Origin: Hankyongella ginsenosidimutans
GTDB lineage: Bacteria; Pseudomonadota; Alphaproteobacteria; Sphingomonadales; Sphingomonadaceae
Assembly (NCBI RefSeq): GCF_005144965.1
Contig: NZ_CP039704.1
Location: 2,526,001-2,590,000 of the forward strand
Direction of reading: 5' to 3'
DNA length: 64,000 bases
The notes beneath the pieces were generated by a model, which saw only the letters and a program-made list of their open reading frames with translations, searched no databases and was not told the DNA's origin. A program made the translations under genes and the position numbers. Numbering within the stretch: the stretch's first letter is position 1; each line of letters begins with the position of its first letter. Shown here piece after piece: positions 43,326 to 52,985 of this stretch.

Positions 43326-43388
43326 CAAGATGAGCGTTTGGCAAAGCCGTGCCGAAGGCATGGCTTTGTATTACAAACGCACATCTTG
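43326..43388. repeat. Long two-part hairpin at the end of the stem-loop array
   Basis: Outer arms CAAGATgaGCGTTTG (43326-43340) and CAAACGCacATCTTG (43374-43388) enclose an inner stem CAAAGCCGTGCC/GGCATGGCTTTG (43342-43368) with a GAA loop. The pairing spans 63 nt with only symmetric mismatches. It could be a bidirectional terminator for the minus gene at 43469, or the closing structure of the array. Confidence 0.75.
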
Positions 43389-43468
43389 CGGTTAGCGCAG
43401 CACCGTCTTTTCTGATGCTCATGATCTGGCGCAGCGTCGAGCGGGCCGCTCATCGCAGCCCGTCCCCT

Positions 43469-43771
43469 CTAGCTTTCGATTTTGACTTTCGGCCTCGGGA
43501 TGAAGTTGGATGGCAGGAGCCAGACGCCTTCACCGGCGCGGAAATGGGTGTCGGAGGTGAACGCCACCCAAACGCCGCTCATGTCGCCATAGCCGCAATC
43601 GTCGGGCAGGAAGGAATGAAGCGCCCAGGCCGATGCTATGGATTGGTAGCTGGCGATCTGGACCGCGCCATCCTCGCTATAGGTGGTTTTCATGCCGTAG
43701 TAGTGGTGGCTGTCATCCGGTAATGGGGTTTCGCCACTGTGGATGATGGCCTGGGGTGTCATGTTGTTCAT
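43469..43771 (-). CDS. Small hypothetical protein of the island
   Basis: About 100 residues from the likely start MNNMTPQAII at 43771 (an upstream ATG at 43786 is also in frame). The middle part SHHYYGMKTTYSEDGAVQ and the end FRAGEGVWLLPSNFIPRPKV are compact and look globular. No membrane segment. I do not recognise a family. It is transcribed towards the stem-loop array and stands alone between it and the divergent mobilisation genes. Confidence 0.55.
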   Translation of the reverse strand: MNNMTPQAIIHSGETPLPDDSHHYYGMKTTYSEDGAVQIASYQSIASAWALHSFLPDDCGYGDMSGVWVAFTSDTHFRAGEGVWLLPSNFIPRPKVKIES

Positions 43772-44058
43772 GGTCGCTCCTGTCATTGGGATCAGGGTTA
43801 TTCCCGATCATGCGACAGGGCGGGCACTCGGACGCAGCGGGTCACAGGGACCGAAACGGTTGGCTTTGCCCCGCGCTTCGCACGCCGGTCACGGCGGCGC
43901 GCGGGATCGCAAAGCCTCTGTTTCGCAACCCTTGACCCATAGACGCGGAACGAGGGGCAACATGGCGCATGATCGGTTCTGATCCGACGAACTTTTCCCA
44001 GACCTGGGCTGAGCCTGCGCCATTGTCCGCAGCACGCATCAAAGGCTAGGAGAATCGT

Positions 44059-44477
44059 ATGCGTGTGTCAGTCTGGCTGGTTCGTCAGTTCATCCGTCTG
44101 TGGCCGCTTCGTGGCGGCATCGTCATTCCGAAGCCGCCGGAAGAGAACGTCTGGTACGCGGACCCGCCAAGGGTAAAGCCGCGCCGCCGTCCGCTCTATC
44201 TGCCGACCGATGAGGAACTGGGACGACGCGCCTATATCCGCCAGCTTGCCCGTGATCTGCGCGAGGTGCCGGTGTCCCGCCGCAAGTTCCTCGATTGGGT
44301 CGCGGACGAGATTTACGCTGCCGATGGCCGCTATGTGGACATGGGCGGCAATCCCGTTTCCATCGGCGATCCGGCAGAGCCGCTGCCCCGGATGAAGGCA
44401 AGTGGACGGCCGACTTCATGAAGTGGGCCGACCGCGAGCCGAAACAGGCGATCCAGAAAAAGTCATCCCGCGCATAA
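44059..44477 (+). CDS. Hypothetical protein of the mobilisation region (one frameshift)
   Basis: The ATG at 44059 has AGGAG at 44049. The sequence RVSVWLVRQFIRLWPLRGG is followed by a Pro/Arg-rich stretch (PPRVKPRRRPLYLPTDEELGRRAYIRQLARDLREVP) and, past a break near 44399, KWTADFMKWADREPKQAIQ. About 139 residues, basic. No family recognised. First of four plus-strand genes leading to the coupling protein. Confidence 0.6.
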
Positions 44478-44650
44478 GGTCGCTGGCGATGGCGAGAGCC
44501 GCGTGGCACGACCGGATCGGCAAGACGCCCGAAAACTGAACTTCCTTGTGGGCCGTGGCGATGTCGTCGCGGCCCTTTCCCTCGCCTTCTTCCCGGCCTG
44601 TGTCGCGTTTTCTGCTCTGCTTCCTCCGGCACTCTCACCGGAGAACAGCG

Positions 44651-44857
44651 ATGAAGATCAAGTATGGCCCGGACGGCTCGGCGGAACAGGAGAACCTTCC
44701 GACGCTCCCAGCACCGGCGACGCCTCCCGCCCAGCCGCCGATCATCTATATGCAGCCTCCGTGGCCGCGTGTTCCGGCGGCTGTCTCGTTTCTCGGCTCT
44801 ATCCTGCTGGCGGGCGCGGCCTTCTTCGGGGCCGAATACTACGCCCCGACGCTCTGA
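44651..44857 (+). CDS. Small single-pass membrane protein
   Basis: 68 residues. A soluble proline-rich N terminus (LPTLPAPATPPAQPP) is followed by one C-terminal helix VPAAVSFLGSILLAGAAFFGAEYY. It is intact, 14 bp before the next gene. Small proteins of this shape are common beside coupling protein genes in conjugative elements, but no family match can be claimed. Confidence 0.55.
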   Translation: MKIKYGPDGSAEQENLPTLPAPATPPAQPPIIYMQPPWPRVPAAVSFLGSILLAGAAFFGAEYYAPTL

Positions 44858-44871
44858 AACCCTCAACGCTG

Positions 44872-45417
44872 ATGGGAACCTACGATGCACGCCTGACTGC
44901 CACGGTGCGGGCGGCGGAGTTGCAGCAACAAGCTCACTATGAGAATTGGGCCGAACAGGTCCGCATGGCGGCAGCCCAGAACAATCAGCAGTATCAGGCA
45001 ATGGCCCAGGCGGTGGTGCAGCACTACAGCGCCACCTACGACCGCGCCCGCATGTATGCGGAAGCGACGACGCAGCTTCAACAGGCTTACGTCCAGCACC
45101 GGGTTTCCATCGCCCGTTCGGCGCAAAGCAGCGATACCGGGCTGACCAACTTTGCCCGCTCCTTGGGCCGGATCATCAGCCTGTTCGACCCGGAGCTTGG
45201 TCAGGGGCCGCTCGATTATGCGGACAGCCTGACCGAGGAATTGCAGGGCGAGCTTGACGATGCCGTGCGATCCGGCGTGCTGGTCGAGGTCCAGGGCTGG
45301 GACACCAATATCCCGTCGCCGGAGATGGTGCGGCGGGAACTCGACCGTTACCGGCCGGTGCAGATTCCGCCGATACCGCCGCTCAGCGACGAAACCCCGC
45401 ACCAACGGGGCCAGTGA
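44872..45417 (+). CDS. Coiled-coil hypothetical protein upstream of the coupling protein
   Basis: 181 residues from the ATG at 44872. A long Gln/Ala-rich helical stretch (AAELQQQAHYENWAEQ, MAQAVVQHY, YAEATTQLQQAYVQHR) is followed by a more globular part with FDPELGQGPLDYADSL. The stop overlaps the coupling protein ATG (TGATG), so it is probably translated together with it. Role unknown, possibly a partner in DNA transfer. Confidence 0.6.
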   Translation: MGTYDARLTATVRAAELQQQAHYENWAEQVRMAAAQNNQQYQAMAQAVVQHYSATYDRARMYAEATTQLQQAYVQHRVSIARSAQSSDTGLTNFARSLGRIISLFDPELGQGPLDYADSLTEELQGELDDAVRSGVLVEVQGWDTNIPSPEMVRRELDRYRPVQIPPIPPLSDETPHQRGQ

Positions 45418-46941
45418 TGCGGTTCGGGCAACTGCTCGGCATGATGCCCGGCCTTTACGGGCATTTTGTCCGGGCCGAAGATTTGCGGCGGGCGGAGGAC
45501 AGCCGCCGCAAGGCGGCGATCCAGCAACAGGTCATGGCCTCGGCCGAAGCGTCGGGCCAGCTCGGCAACGGGCGGCTGGCCACGCTGCATGACGCGGCGC
45601 AGGCGGGGATGCTCGATGCGAACGGCCTGTTCCTGGGCGCGCTCGACGGCCGCGCCCTGTTCTTCGCAGGGGACGGCCAGTTGCTCACCTATGCCCGCAC
45701 CGGCTCCGGCAAGGGCCGCGATACGATCCTGCCGAACCTCGCCCATGTCCGCGACCGCTCATTGGTGGTCGTGGACGTGAAGGATGGGGAGAACTGCTAC
45801 GCCTCCCATGAACACCGGGCCGGAACGCTGGGCCAGCCCTGCATCTATCTCAACCCGTTCGGGCTGCTCGGTCTGCCGAACACTCGCATCAATCCGCTGC
45901 AAGTGCTGGTCGATATTGTCGCCTCCGGCGGCGAGATCGACACGCAAGCGGACGAGATCGCCCAAATCCTGCTGCCGCCCAATCCGAAGGATGGCGATGG
46001 TTGGGTGCGGAAGGGCGCGCTGCGCCTGCTCGCCACCCGCATGGAATATCTGGCCCAATGCGAGAGGGAGCTTTGCAGCCTCGGCGGGCTATGGCGGTTC
46101 GTGAACGCCGCGCCGGATGACATGGAAACGGCGATGACCATGATGGAGACGTGCGGGATCGAAGGCATCGCCCGGCGTGCCGGGGCGATGCGGGCAACGC
46201 TCATGGACGCGCCGAAACAGTTTGAAGCCTATAAGTCGGACGCCATCGAAGCCCTCAACGCCTTCGAGCCGGGCAAGACATTGGAACGCGCCACGGCGGC
46301 GCATGATTTCGACTTCGGCAGGCTCAAGCATGACCCCTGCACGGTCTATCTCATCAGCCCATCGGACAAGCTGGGCGTGATCGCGCCGTGGATCAGCCTC
46401 ATCGTCAACTATGCGATAGAGGCGATTGCGCGGGAGCCGGGGCGGCTGCGCACCTGCTTCATCCTCGATGAGTTCCCGCAACTGCCGCCCGCGCCTGCGG
46501 TGATGAAGGCGCTGCGCCTCTATCGCGGCAAAGGAATCCAACTCTGGTTTTTCTCGCAAGGGCGCTACTCGATGGAAGGCCGCTGGTCGAAAGAGGCGGT
46601 GAAGGAAATCGAGGACCAGGCCGCGATCTTCACGATGACAGGGGTTGAAGACCCGGACCTGTTGCGGGATGTGGAAAATGGTCGGGCAACCGCACCATCG
46701 TCACCCACGGATGAACGTAGGCGGCGGCACGGTCGAAAGCGCCGGGGCCAATCGCGGCGAAACCCGCCGCCCGGTCCTGCAATCAGAGGACATCCGCGCC
46801 ATCGGCGCGGGTCGCCAGATTATCAAGCTGGCCGGGCTGCCGTCGCTGTTCGTCTGCGACCGGCTGCCGTTCTATGCAGTCGATCCATGGAAGTATCAGA
46901 TCGAGGATGTGCGCGATCTGCATAAGGGAGTGCAAGTATAG
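45417..46941 (+). CDS. Type IV coupling protein, VirD4/TraG-like (one frameshift)
   Basis: The ATG at 45417 gives MRFGQLLGMMPGLYGHF. The ATPase core has Walker A ARTGSGKGRDTILPNL near residue 93 and Walker B CFILDEFPQLPP, with LVVVDVKDGENCY and YLNPFGLLG between them as in VirD4. The frame breaks near 46690. The joined end reads LPSLFVCDRLPFYAVDPW. About 508 residues, without the usual N-terminal membrane helices. The small membrane protein upstream may supply anchorage. Coupling proteins bring the relaxase-DNA complex to the secretion channel, but no relaxase gene is in this window. Confidence 0.85.
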
Positions 46942-46944
46942 AAT

Positions 46945-46962
46945 ATATGCAGCGCAGCATAT
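46945..46962. repeat. Short inverted repeat after the coupling protein gene
   Basis: ATATGC-AGCGCA-GCATAT starts 4 bp after the stop codon. Without a T run it is a weak terminator candidate. The remaining 220 bp to the next gene hold nothing recognisable and are AT-richer than their surroundings. Confidence 0.4.
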
Positions 46963-47180
46963 CAAACTGTTGATAAAACTCAACCATTGCTTGCATAATG
47001 GTAAGTAAGAGGTGCCGCTTCGCTTGAAATGAATTGAAGCTCCGGCACCGCATAAACCAATAAAGATTCACGGGACCACACTGCGTAACAGGCGCAGCGG
47101 TCGGGCCTTTTCCCATGATCCGCTATCGGACGGCTTATTGTCCCGCCTGTGGCAACCGCAAGGGGATGGGGTGACAAGAC

Positions 47181-47480
47181 GTGTCCGTCATCGGTCGGGA
47201 AGATATGATGTTCTATCGCTCTCTGGTTGAGTCAGTCGATATGCCTGACGACCAGAAGGACGAATCTATCCGTGTAATATTCAGTATCGTCTGCTCGTTC
47301 ATAGATCAGGCGTTTGGCTCGCATCCCGTCCAGTTATCTTTGAAAGAGCGCGCAAATACATGCTTCTCCGGGCGTTCGGACTATGCTAGGATCGCCCACG
47401 ATCCTGAAGAGGAAGCTGCTGACCTCGAAATAGAGGGCGCGATCAATACTCAAGATTCCGAAGGACATAAAGTGCCGTGA
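47181..47480 (+). CDS. Small hypothetical protein coupled to the recombinase
   Basis: 99 residues from the GTG at 47181. Helical and acidic: MMFYRSLVESVDMPDDQKDES, FSIVCSFIDQAFGSHPVQL, then DPEEEAADLEIEGAI. The stop overlaps the recombinase start (GTGA), which points to translational coupling and possibly a recombination accessory or directionality factor. No DNA-binding motif is evident, so this is inference from position. Confidence 0.6.
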   Translation: MSVIGREDMMFYRSLVESVDMPDDQKDESIRVIFSIVCSFIDQAFGSHPVQLSLKERANTCFSGRSDYARIAHDPEEEAADLEIEGAINTQDSEGHKVP

Positions 47481-49155
47481 CTGAAAAGTCTCCACAGAAG
47501 GCGGTGATCTACTGCCGTGTATCGACTAAAAACAGGAGCGCGACGGCAATGGCCTCGGCAGCCAGGAAACGACTTGCCGCGAATATGCCGACCGCAAGGG
47601 CTATGAAATCATCAACGTGTTCAGGGATGACCTGACCGGCAAGACCGCCAACCGCAGCGGCCTCAAGGATTTGCTGGCTTTCCTGAAAGCCCGCAAGGGC
47701 CGGACGGTCGTCATCATCGACGACCTGAACCGTCTCGCCCGGTCGGTTCGGACGCACTACGCGATCCGCGACGCCGTAGCGAAAGCGGGCGGCAAGCTGG
47801 AATCCCCAAGCGTGCCTTTGCCGACGATCCCGACGACGACATACTGGAAATCATCGAAGCGGCTTTCGCGGGCGAGCATCGCCGCAAGAACGCCGAACAG
47901 ACGCTGAGCCGGATGCGCGCCCGGATGCTGAACGGCTACTGGGTGTTCCATGCGCCTTACGGCTATCGCTACGCCAAAGCGGCAGGGGCGGCTCGATCCT
48001 CGTACCGGACAAGCCTGCCGCCACGATCATGCGCGAGGCGCTGGAGGGATTTGCCTCGGGACGGCTGGCGTCGCAGGCGGAAGTCAGGCGGTTTATCCAG
48101 AACCACCCGCGCTTTTCTGCCGGTCGGCCCTGCCACCTGACCAACGAACAGGCCATGCGCTTTCTGATTAATCCGCTCTATGCGGGCTATCTCGACAGCG
48201 CGAGTTGGGATGTGTCGTTCCGCAAGGCACAGCATGAACCGCTGATCTCGCTGGAAACCTTCCAGCGCATTCAGGACGTGCTGAAAGGCGATGCTAGAAC
48301 GCCCAATCGCGCCGATCTCAACGCGGAGTTTCCGCTGCGCGGCCATGTGGGATGTTCCTGCTGCGGCCACCCCATGACAGCGACCTTCTCACGCGGGCGG
48401 CGCGGCGGGTTGTTCCCATACTATCTGTGCCGCCAGCGCGGCTGTGCGCGCAACGGCAAGTCGATCCGGCGGGCGCAGATAGAGGAAGCGTTCGCCGATC
48501 TGCTGCGCGGCCTGACGCCGCGCGCCGAACTCGTCAAGCTGGTCAGCGTCATGTTCCGCAAGGTCTGGGATGACCGGATGCGGACGGTCAAGGAACAGGC
48601 GACCTCGCTCAAATCCGAAGCCGCCGCTATCGACCGGCAAATCGCTCAGCTTCTCGATCGTATCGTTGCCACAGACAATCTGACGGTGATCGGCGCGTAT
48701 GAGCGAAAGGTATCCGAACTGGAACGGCAGAAGCTCCTTCTGGCGGAAAAACCGCCCGTTGCGGGACGGCTCTGCCGGACTATGACGAAACCTTACAAAC
48801 CCCTGCGGTTTTAGCCAACCCATTGGAATTGTGGGAGAAGGGAGACCTGACGGACAAGCGGATCGTCCTGAATCTGGCCTTTTCGGATCGTCTGATTTTT
48901 GATCCCGAAACGGGCTTTCAAACCCCTCAAATATCCTTGCCGTTCAAGGCGTTAGAGGACATTTCCGGCACAAAAGAGGTAATGGCGGAAGCGGTGGGAT
49001 TCGAACCCACGATACAGTTGCCCGTATGCCAGTTTTCAAGACTGGAGCCTTCAACCACTCGGCCACGCTTCCACACCGATTCTGGGGCTGACAGCTTACG
49101 GTCGGCTTATGGGGCGATTTCACCCCTGCCACGCACTGCCACTAACCCGTTGTAA
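47477..49155 (+). CDS. Large serine recombinase (site-specific integrase; several frameshifts)
   Basis: The GTG start at 47477 leads to VIYCRVSTK with the catalytic serine. The resolvase domain continues [19 protein letters not shown] and [11 protein letters not shown] recombinase domain ([27 protein letters not shown]) and a zinc ribbon (CSCCGHPM...[13 protein letters not shown]) follow, then a coiled coil. Breaks lie near 47530, 47806, 47990 and 48772. The frame runs on through [14 protein letters not shown] into the antisense of tRNA-Ser before stopping at 49155, as often seen when such enzymes integrate at tRNA genes. It is the likely integrase of this island. Confidence 0.88.
48983..49072 (-). 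tRNA. tRNA-Ser (UGA anticodon)
   Basis: On the minus strand the acceptor GGAAGCG pairs with CGCTTCC, followed by G and an encoded CCA. The anticodon arm CCAGT-CTTGAAA-ACTGG has anticodon TGA. The class II variable arm and the GGTTCGAATCC T-arm are intact. Its 3' end faces the recombinase gene, whose reading frame overlaps it. Confidence 0.96.
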
Positions 49156-49198
49156 CCACACTCCTATTCACTCGTTCTGCCGACAAGCTCCGGTAGCT

Positions 49199-49237
49199 TT
49201 CAAGACTGCTGCCTTAAACCACTCGGCCACCTGTCCG
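49199..49237 (-). pseudogene. 5' fragment of a second tRNA-Ser (UGA), broken after the anticodon loop
   Basis: On the minus strand GGACAGGTGGCCGAGTGG begins a normal tRNA-Ser 5' half, ending in the loop CTTGAAA with the same TGA anticodon. The following bases (GCTAC) pair poorly with the 5' stem GCAGT, and no T-arm or acceptor 3' strand follows. It looks like an old integration or recombination scar 126 bp from the intact gene. Confidence 0.8.
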
Positions 49238-49317
49238 GTGCTGCTGTCTCGCGCGATTTGCCGCGCGGCGCAAGGGGAAGGGTTGGCGCGGCGGCGGCTG
49301 GCTGGCACAGTCCGCCC

Positions 49318-50457
49318 ATGACTCGCCTTGCCCCCGTCGCCCTGCTGGCGCTGTGCGCCTGCGCCGCGCACCCCGTGCCGCCCGCTGCAATCGCCCCGTC
49401 GCGCCGGTCGTCGCCGCCGCCGCCGCGCCGCCCCTGCGGCACCCGAGACGGAGATCACGGAGCAAGGGCAGGAGGCGGCCATGACCGCGCAGGACATGCA
49501 GAGCTTCGACGCCTGGCTGGCCGGCTTTCGCGTGCTGGCGCAGGCGCAGGGCGTGCGGGCGCAGACGCTCGACAGTGCGTTTGCCGGCCTCAGCCCGAGC
49601 GCGCGGGCGATCGCGCTCGACCAGGCGCAGCCCGAGACCAGGGCCAGCTATGCCGGCTATCTGGCGCGCCGCCTGACCGAGACCAAGGTGGCGCGCGGCC
49701 GCCGGGCCGTGCTCCGCGCGGGCGACGCGCTGGCGACGGCGCAAGCGCGCACCGGCGTGCCTGCGAGCCTGGTCGCCGCCATCTGGGGCATGGAGACCGA
49801 CTACGGCGGCTTCCAGGGCGATTTCGACGTGGTGCGCGCCCTGGCGACACTCGCCTGGGAGGGCCGGCGGGCCGCCCTGTTCGGCGAGGAACTGCTGGTC
49901 GCGCTGAAGCTCCTGGACGAAGGGCGGCTTACCCGCGCGGACTATCGCGGCTCCTGGGCCGGGGCGTACGGCATGACCCAGTTCATGCCCTCGACCGTGC
50001 GCGACTATGCGATCGATGCCGATGGCGACGGCACGGTGCGGCTGCGCGAGTCGCTGGCCGATGCCATGGTCTCGACCGCCAATTACCTGGCGCAGTCCGG
50101 CTGGCGCGCCGGGCAGGGCTGGGGGCGGAGGTCACGCCGCCGCCGATGCTCGACCGCGGGGCACTCGCCCGCACCGAAGCCGCGCCCCGCTGCCCGCGGG
50201 TGTTCGCAGCGCACAGCCGGGCGCTGCCGGTCGGCCAGTGGCGCGCGCTCGGGCTGGCCGGCATTCCCTCCGCCTGGGCCGACGATCTGCCGGCGGTGCT
50301 GGTCGAGCCGGACGGCGCGGGCGGCCCGGCCTACCTGACGCTGCCCAACTACCGGGCGCTGCTCCAGTACAACTGCTCGAACTTCTATGCGCTTTCGGTC
50401 GCGCTGCTGGCGGACCGGCTCGCCCAGCCGGAGGCGGACCCCGATGCGCAGGGCTAG
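49318..50457 (+). CDS. mltB: Lytic murein transglycosylase, MltB family (two frameshifts)
   Basis: The ATG at 49318 opens a lipoprotein-like leader with LLALCACAA. The frame breaks near 49435. The catalytic domain shows FDAWLAGFRVLAQAQGV, the catalytic glutamate in IWGMETDYGGFQGDFDV, and SWAGAYGMTQFMPSTVRDY. Another break near 50128 leads to the C-terminal LPNYRALLQYNCSNFYALSVALLADRL. MltB cleaves peptidoglycan strands in the periplasm, probably anchored to the outer membrane through the lipobox Cys. It overlaps rlpA slightly. Confidence 0.92.
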   Translation: MTRLAPVALLALCACAAHPVPPAAIAPSRRSSPPPPRRPCGTRDGDHGARAGGGHDRAGHAELRRLAGRLSRAGAGAGRAGADARQCVCRPQPERAGDRARPGAARDQGQLCRLSGAPPDRDQGGARPPGRAPRGRRAGDGASAHRRACEPGRRHLGHGDRLRRLPGRFRRGARPGDTRLGGPAGRPVRRGTAGRAEAPGRRAAYPRGLSRLLGRGVRHDPVHALDRARLCDRCRWRRHGAAARVAGRCHGLDRQLPGAVRLARRAGLGAEVTPPPMLDRGALARTEAAPRCPRVFAAHSRALPVGQWRALGLAGIPSAWADDLPAVLVEPDGAGGPAYLTLPNYRALLQYNCSNFYALSVALLADRLAQPEADPDAQG

Positions 50458-51156
50458 CGTTCTGCTGTCCGGCCTGCTGCTCGGCATGCTGGGGCCTGCG
50501 CCAGCACGCCGCCGCCCAGTGCCGGGGTCAAGCTCGGCAAGCCCTACAGCATCAACGGCCGCACCTATGTGCCAAGGGATGAGCGCGACTATCAGGAGAG
50601 CGGCGTCGCCTCCTGGTACGGGCCGGGCTTTGCCGGCAAGCGCACGGCGAACGGCGAGATCTTCGACCCCAACGAGCTGAGCGCTGCACACCGCACCCTG
50701 CCGCTGCCGAGCTATGTCGAAGTGACGAACCGGGACAACGGCCGCAGCGTGGTCGTGCGGGTCAACGATCGCGGGCCGTTCGCGCGCGACCGCATCATCG
50801 ATCTGTCGCGCCGGGCCGCGCAGCTGCTGGGGTTCGACGCCCGCGGCACCGCCCCGGTTCTGGTGCGGCGCGTCTATCCCAAGGGTGCGCCGGTCGCCAG
50901 CGCCCCGGACGCCAGTGTGTCGCTGCCGCGCGAGACGCCGCTGTACGTGCAGATCGGCGCGTTCGCCGATGCCGTGCGGGCCGATAGTCTGGCCCGGAGC
51001 CTCGGCGACATCGGGCCGGCGCTGCTGCAGCAGGGGCCGGACGGGCTGACCCGGGTGCGGCTTGGGCCGTTCGCTGGACAGATGGATGCACAGCGGGCGT
51101 TGTCGGCGGTCCACGCGGCAGGCTATACCGAGGCGCGCCTGCTGCCCGACGGCTGA
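50444..51156 (+). CDS. rlpA: Septal ring lytic transglycosylase RlpA (one frameshift)
   Basis: The ATG at 50444 lies inside the end of mltB. After a break near 50490 the leader gives a lipobox LGAC. The double-psi barrel has SGVASWYGPGFAGKRTANGE, VEVTNRDNGRSVVVRVNDRG and IIDLSRRAAQLLG. A C-terminal SPOR domain reads LYVQIGAFADAVRADSLA to the end. RlpA cleaves peptidoglycan lacking stem peptides and is recruited to the division site by SPOR. The gene order mltB-rlpA-dac is a common alphaproteobacterial unit. Confidence 0.93.
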
Positions 51157-51184
51157 GCCTCCCTTTAGCAGAAAGCCTTTCGCC

Positions 51185-52378
51185 TTGTTCCTACGCCTGA
51201 CCCTGATCGCCGCCCTGACCGCCGGGGCCGCCCACGCCGCAACCTTCGACCCCTCGCGCCCGGCCGTTGGCCCGGCAAAGTCACGCAGACCGCGCCGGTC
51301 ACCTACGACAGCCGCGCGCCGTTCGCCTTCCTGATGGACGCGGACAGCGGCGCGGTGCTCTACGCCCGCAGCGCGGACGAGCGCATGCCGCCGTCCTCCA
51401 TGGGCAAGATGATGACCACGCACGTGGTGTTCGAGATGCTGAAGCGCGGCGAGGTGAAGCTCTCCGACACGGTGCGCGTGACCGCCGACACCTGGCGCGC
51501 CTGGAACAACCGCGGCTCGACCATGTTTCTCGAGGTCGACGAGGAAGTCGCGATCGAGGATCTGCTGCACGGCATCGTCACCCTGTCCGGCAACGACGCC
51601 TGCGTGGCGCTCGCCGAGGGCCTGATGGGCACCGAGGCGGCGTTCGTCGCTCGCATGAACGAGACGGCGCGGCGGCTGGGCATGAAGAACTCGCGCTTCG
51701 CCAACACCACCGGCTGGCCGGACCCGAACGAATATGTAACGCCGCGCGACCTCGCGATCCTCGCCCGCTCGACGATCAACGACTTCCCGGACCTTTATAA
51801 GCGCTTCTACGCGACCCCGGACTACACGCGGCGGCTCTCCTCCGGCAAAACCATCTACCAGCCCAACCGCAACCCGATCCTGGGGCTGGTGCGCGGTGCC
51901 GACGGCCTGAAGACCGGCCATACCGAGGCGGCCGGCTACGGCTTCACCGGCTCGGCCGCGCAGGATGGGGAACGCCTGATCATGGTCGTGAACGGCCTGA
52001 CCTCGGAAGCCGAACGGCGGGCCGAGTCCGGCAGCTTCCTCAACTGGGGCTTTCGCGCCTTCGAGCGCCGGACGCTGGTGAAGGCCGGGCAGACGGTCGA
52101 GCAGGCGCCGGTGTGGCTGGGCGCGCAGGAGACCGTACCGCTGGTCGCAACCCGCGCCGTCACCACGATGGTCCCGCGCGGCAGCGCGCAGGCGGCCCAG
52201 GCTGGTCTACAAGGGGCCGATCCCGGCACCGGTCAAGGCCGGGCAGATCGTCGGCACGCTCGAACTGGTCCAGCCGGGCGGCGGGGTGCTGCGCGTGCCG
52301 GTCAAGGCCGGGGCCGATGTCGCCAAGGCCGGCCTGTTCGGCCGCATCGCCGCCGGCTTCACGTCACTGTTCCGCTGA
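51185..52378 (+). CDS. dac: D-alanyl-D-alanine carboxypeptidase, DacC/PBP6 family (two frameshifts)
   Basis: The probable start is a TTG at 51185, followed by a signal peptide ending AHAA. After a break near 51275 come YDSRAPFAFLMDADSGAVLY and the active-site tetrad SSMGK (SxxK) near residue 73, then LSGNDACVALAE (SxN) and GLKTGHTEAAGYG (KTG). A C-terminal beta domain in a third frame, after a break near 52200, ends in a short amphipathic tail (AAGFTSLFR) as in membrane-attached PBPs. It trims the terminal D-Ala from peptidoglycan stem peptides. Confidence 0.94.
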
Positions 52379-52380
52379 GC

Positions 52381-52985
52381 GTGGCGCGCGGACGCTTCAT
52401 CACGCTCGAAGGCGGGGAGGGTCGGCAAGTCGACCCAGGCGCGCCGGCTGGCAGACGCGCTCAAGGCGCAGGGCCGCACGGTGCTGCTGACCCGGGAGCC
52501 GGGCGGCACGCCGGGGCTGAGGCGATCCGCGCCTTGCTGGTCTCGGGCGATGCCGACCGCTGGGACGGCTGGGCCGAGGCGCTGCTGCTGAACGCGGCGC
52601 GCGCCGACCATGTGCGCCGCGTCATCGAGCCGGCGCTGGCGCGCGGGGACTGGGTGGTGTGCGACCGCTTTGTCGACAGCACGCTGGTCTATCAGGGGCT
52701 TGCGCGCGGGCTGGGCACCGAGCGCCTGGTGCAACTGCATGACTGGGCGGTCGGGCTGTGGCCGGACCGCACCCTGGTGCTGACCATGGACTCGCAGGCC
52801 GCCCTGACCCGGGCGCGCGGCGTCGCCCCTGCCGAACAGCGCTTCGAGTCCGAGGGTGCGGATTTTCATGCCCGGCTGGCGCTTGGCTTTGCCCAACTGG
52901 CGGACGCGTTCCCCGAGCGGTGCCGCATCGTGCGCGCCGAGGGCGACCGGATACCGTCACCGCACGCCTGCTGGCGGCGCTGTGA
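52381..52985 (+). CDS. tmk: Thymidylate kinase (frameshifts)
   Basis: The GTG at 52381 is 2 bp after the carboxypeptidase stop. GRFITLEGGEG leads into a P-loop, VGKSTQARRLADAL, after a break near 52420. The second frame gives LLTREPGGTPGAEAIR, then CDRFVDSTLVYQG and RARGVAPAEQRFESEG. Breaks also occur near 52515 and 52950, and the joined end is DTVTARLLAAL. Tmk phosphorylates dTMP to dTDP and is essential. The stop overlaps the holB GTG. Confidence 0.93.

Noticed and set aside
42937..43388. CRISPR array
   Set aside because: The repeated elements are hairpins with different stems, and there is no constant direct repeat with uniform spacers and no cas gene nearby.
46945..46962. Origin of transfer or iteron next to the coupling protein
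   Set aside because: There is only one short palindrome, with no repeats and no relaxase gene, so the evidence is too thin.
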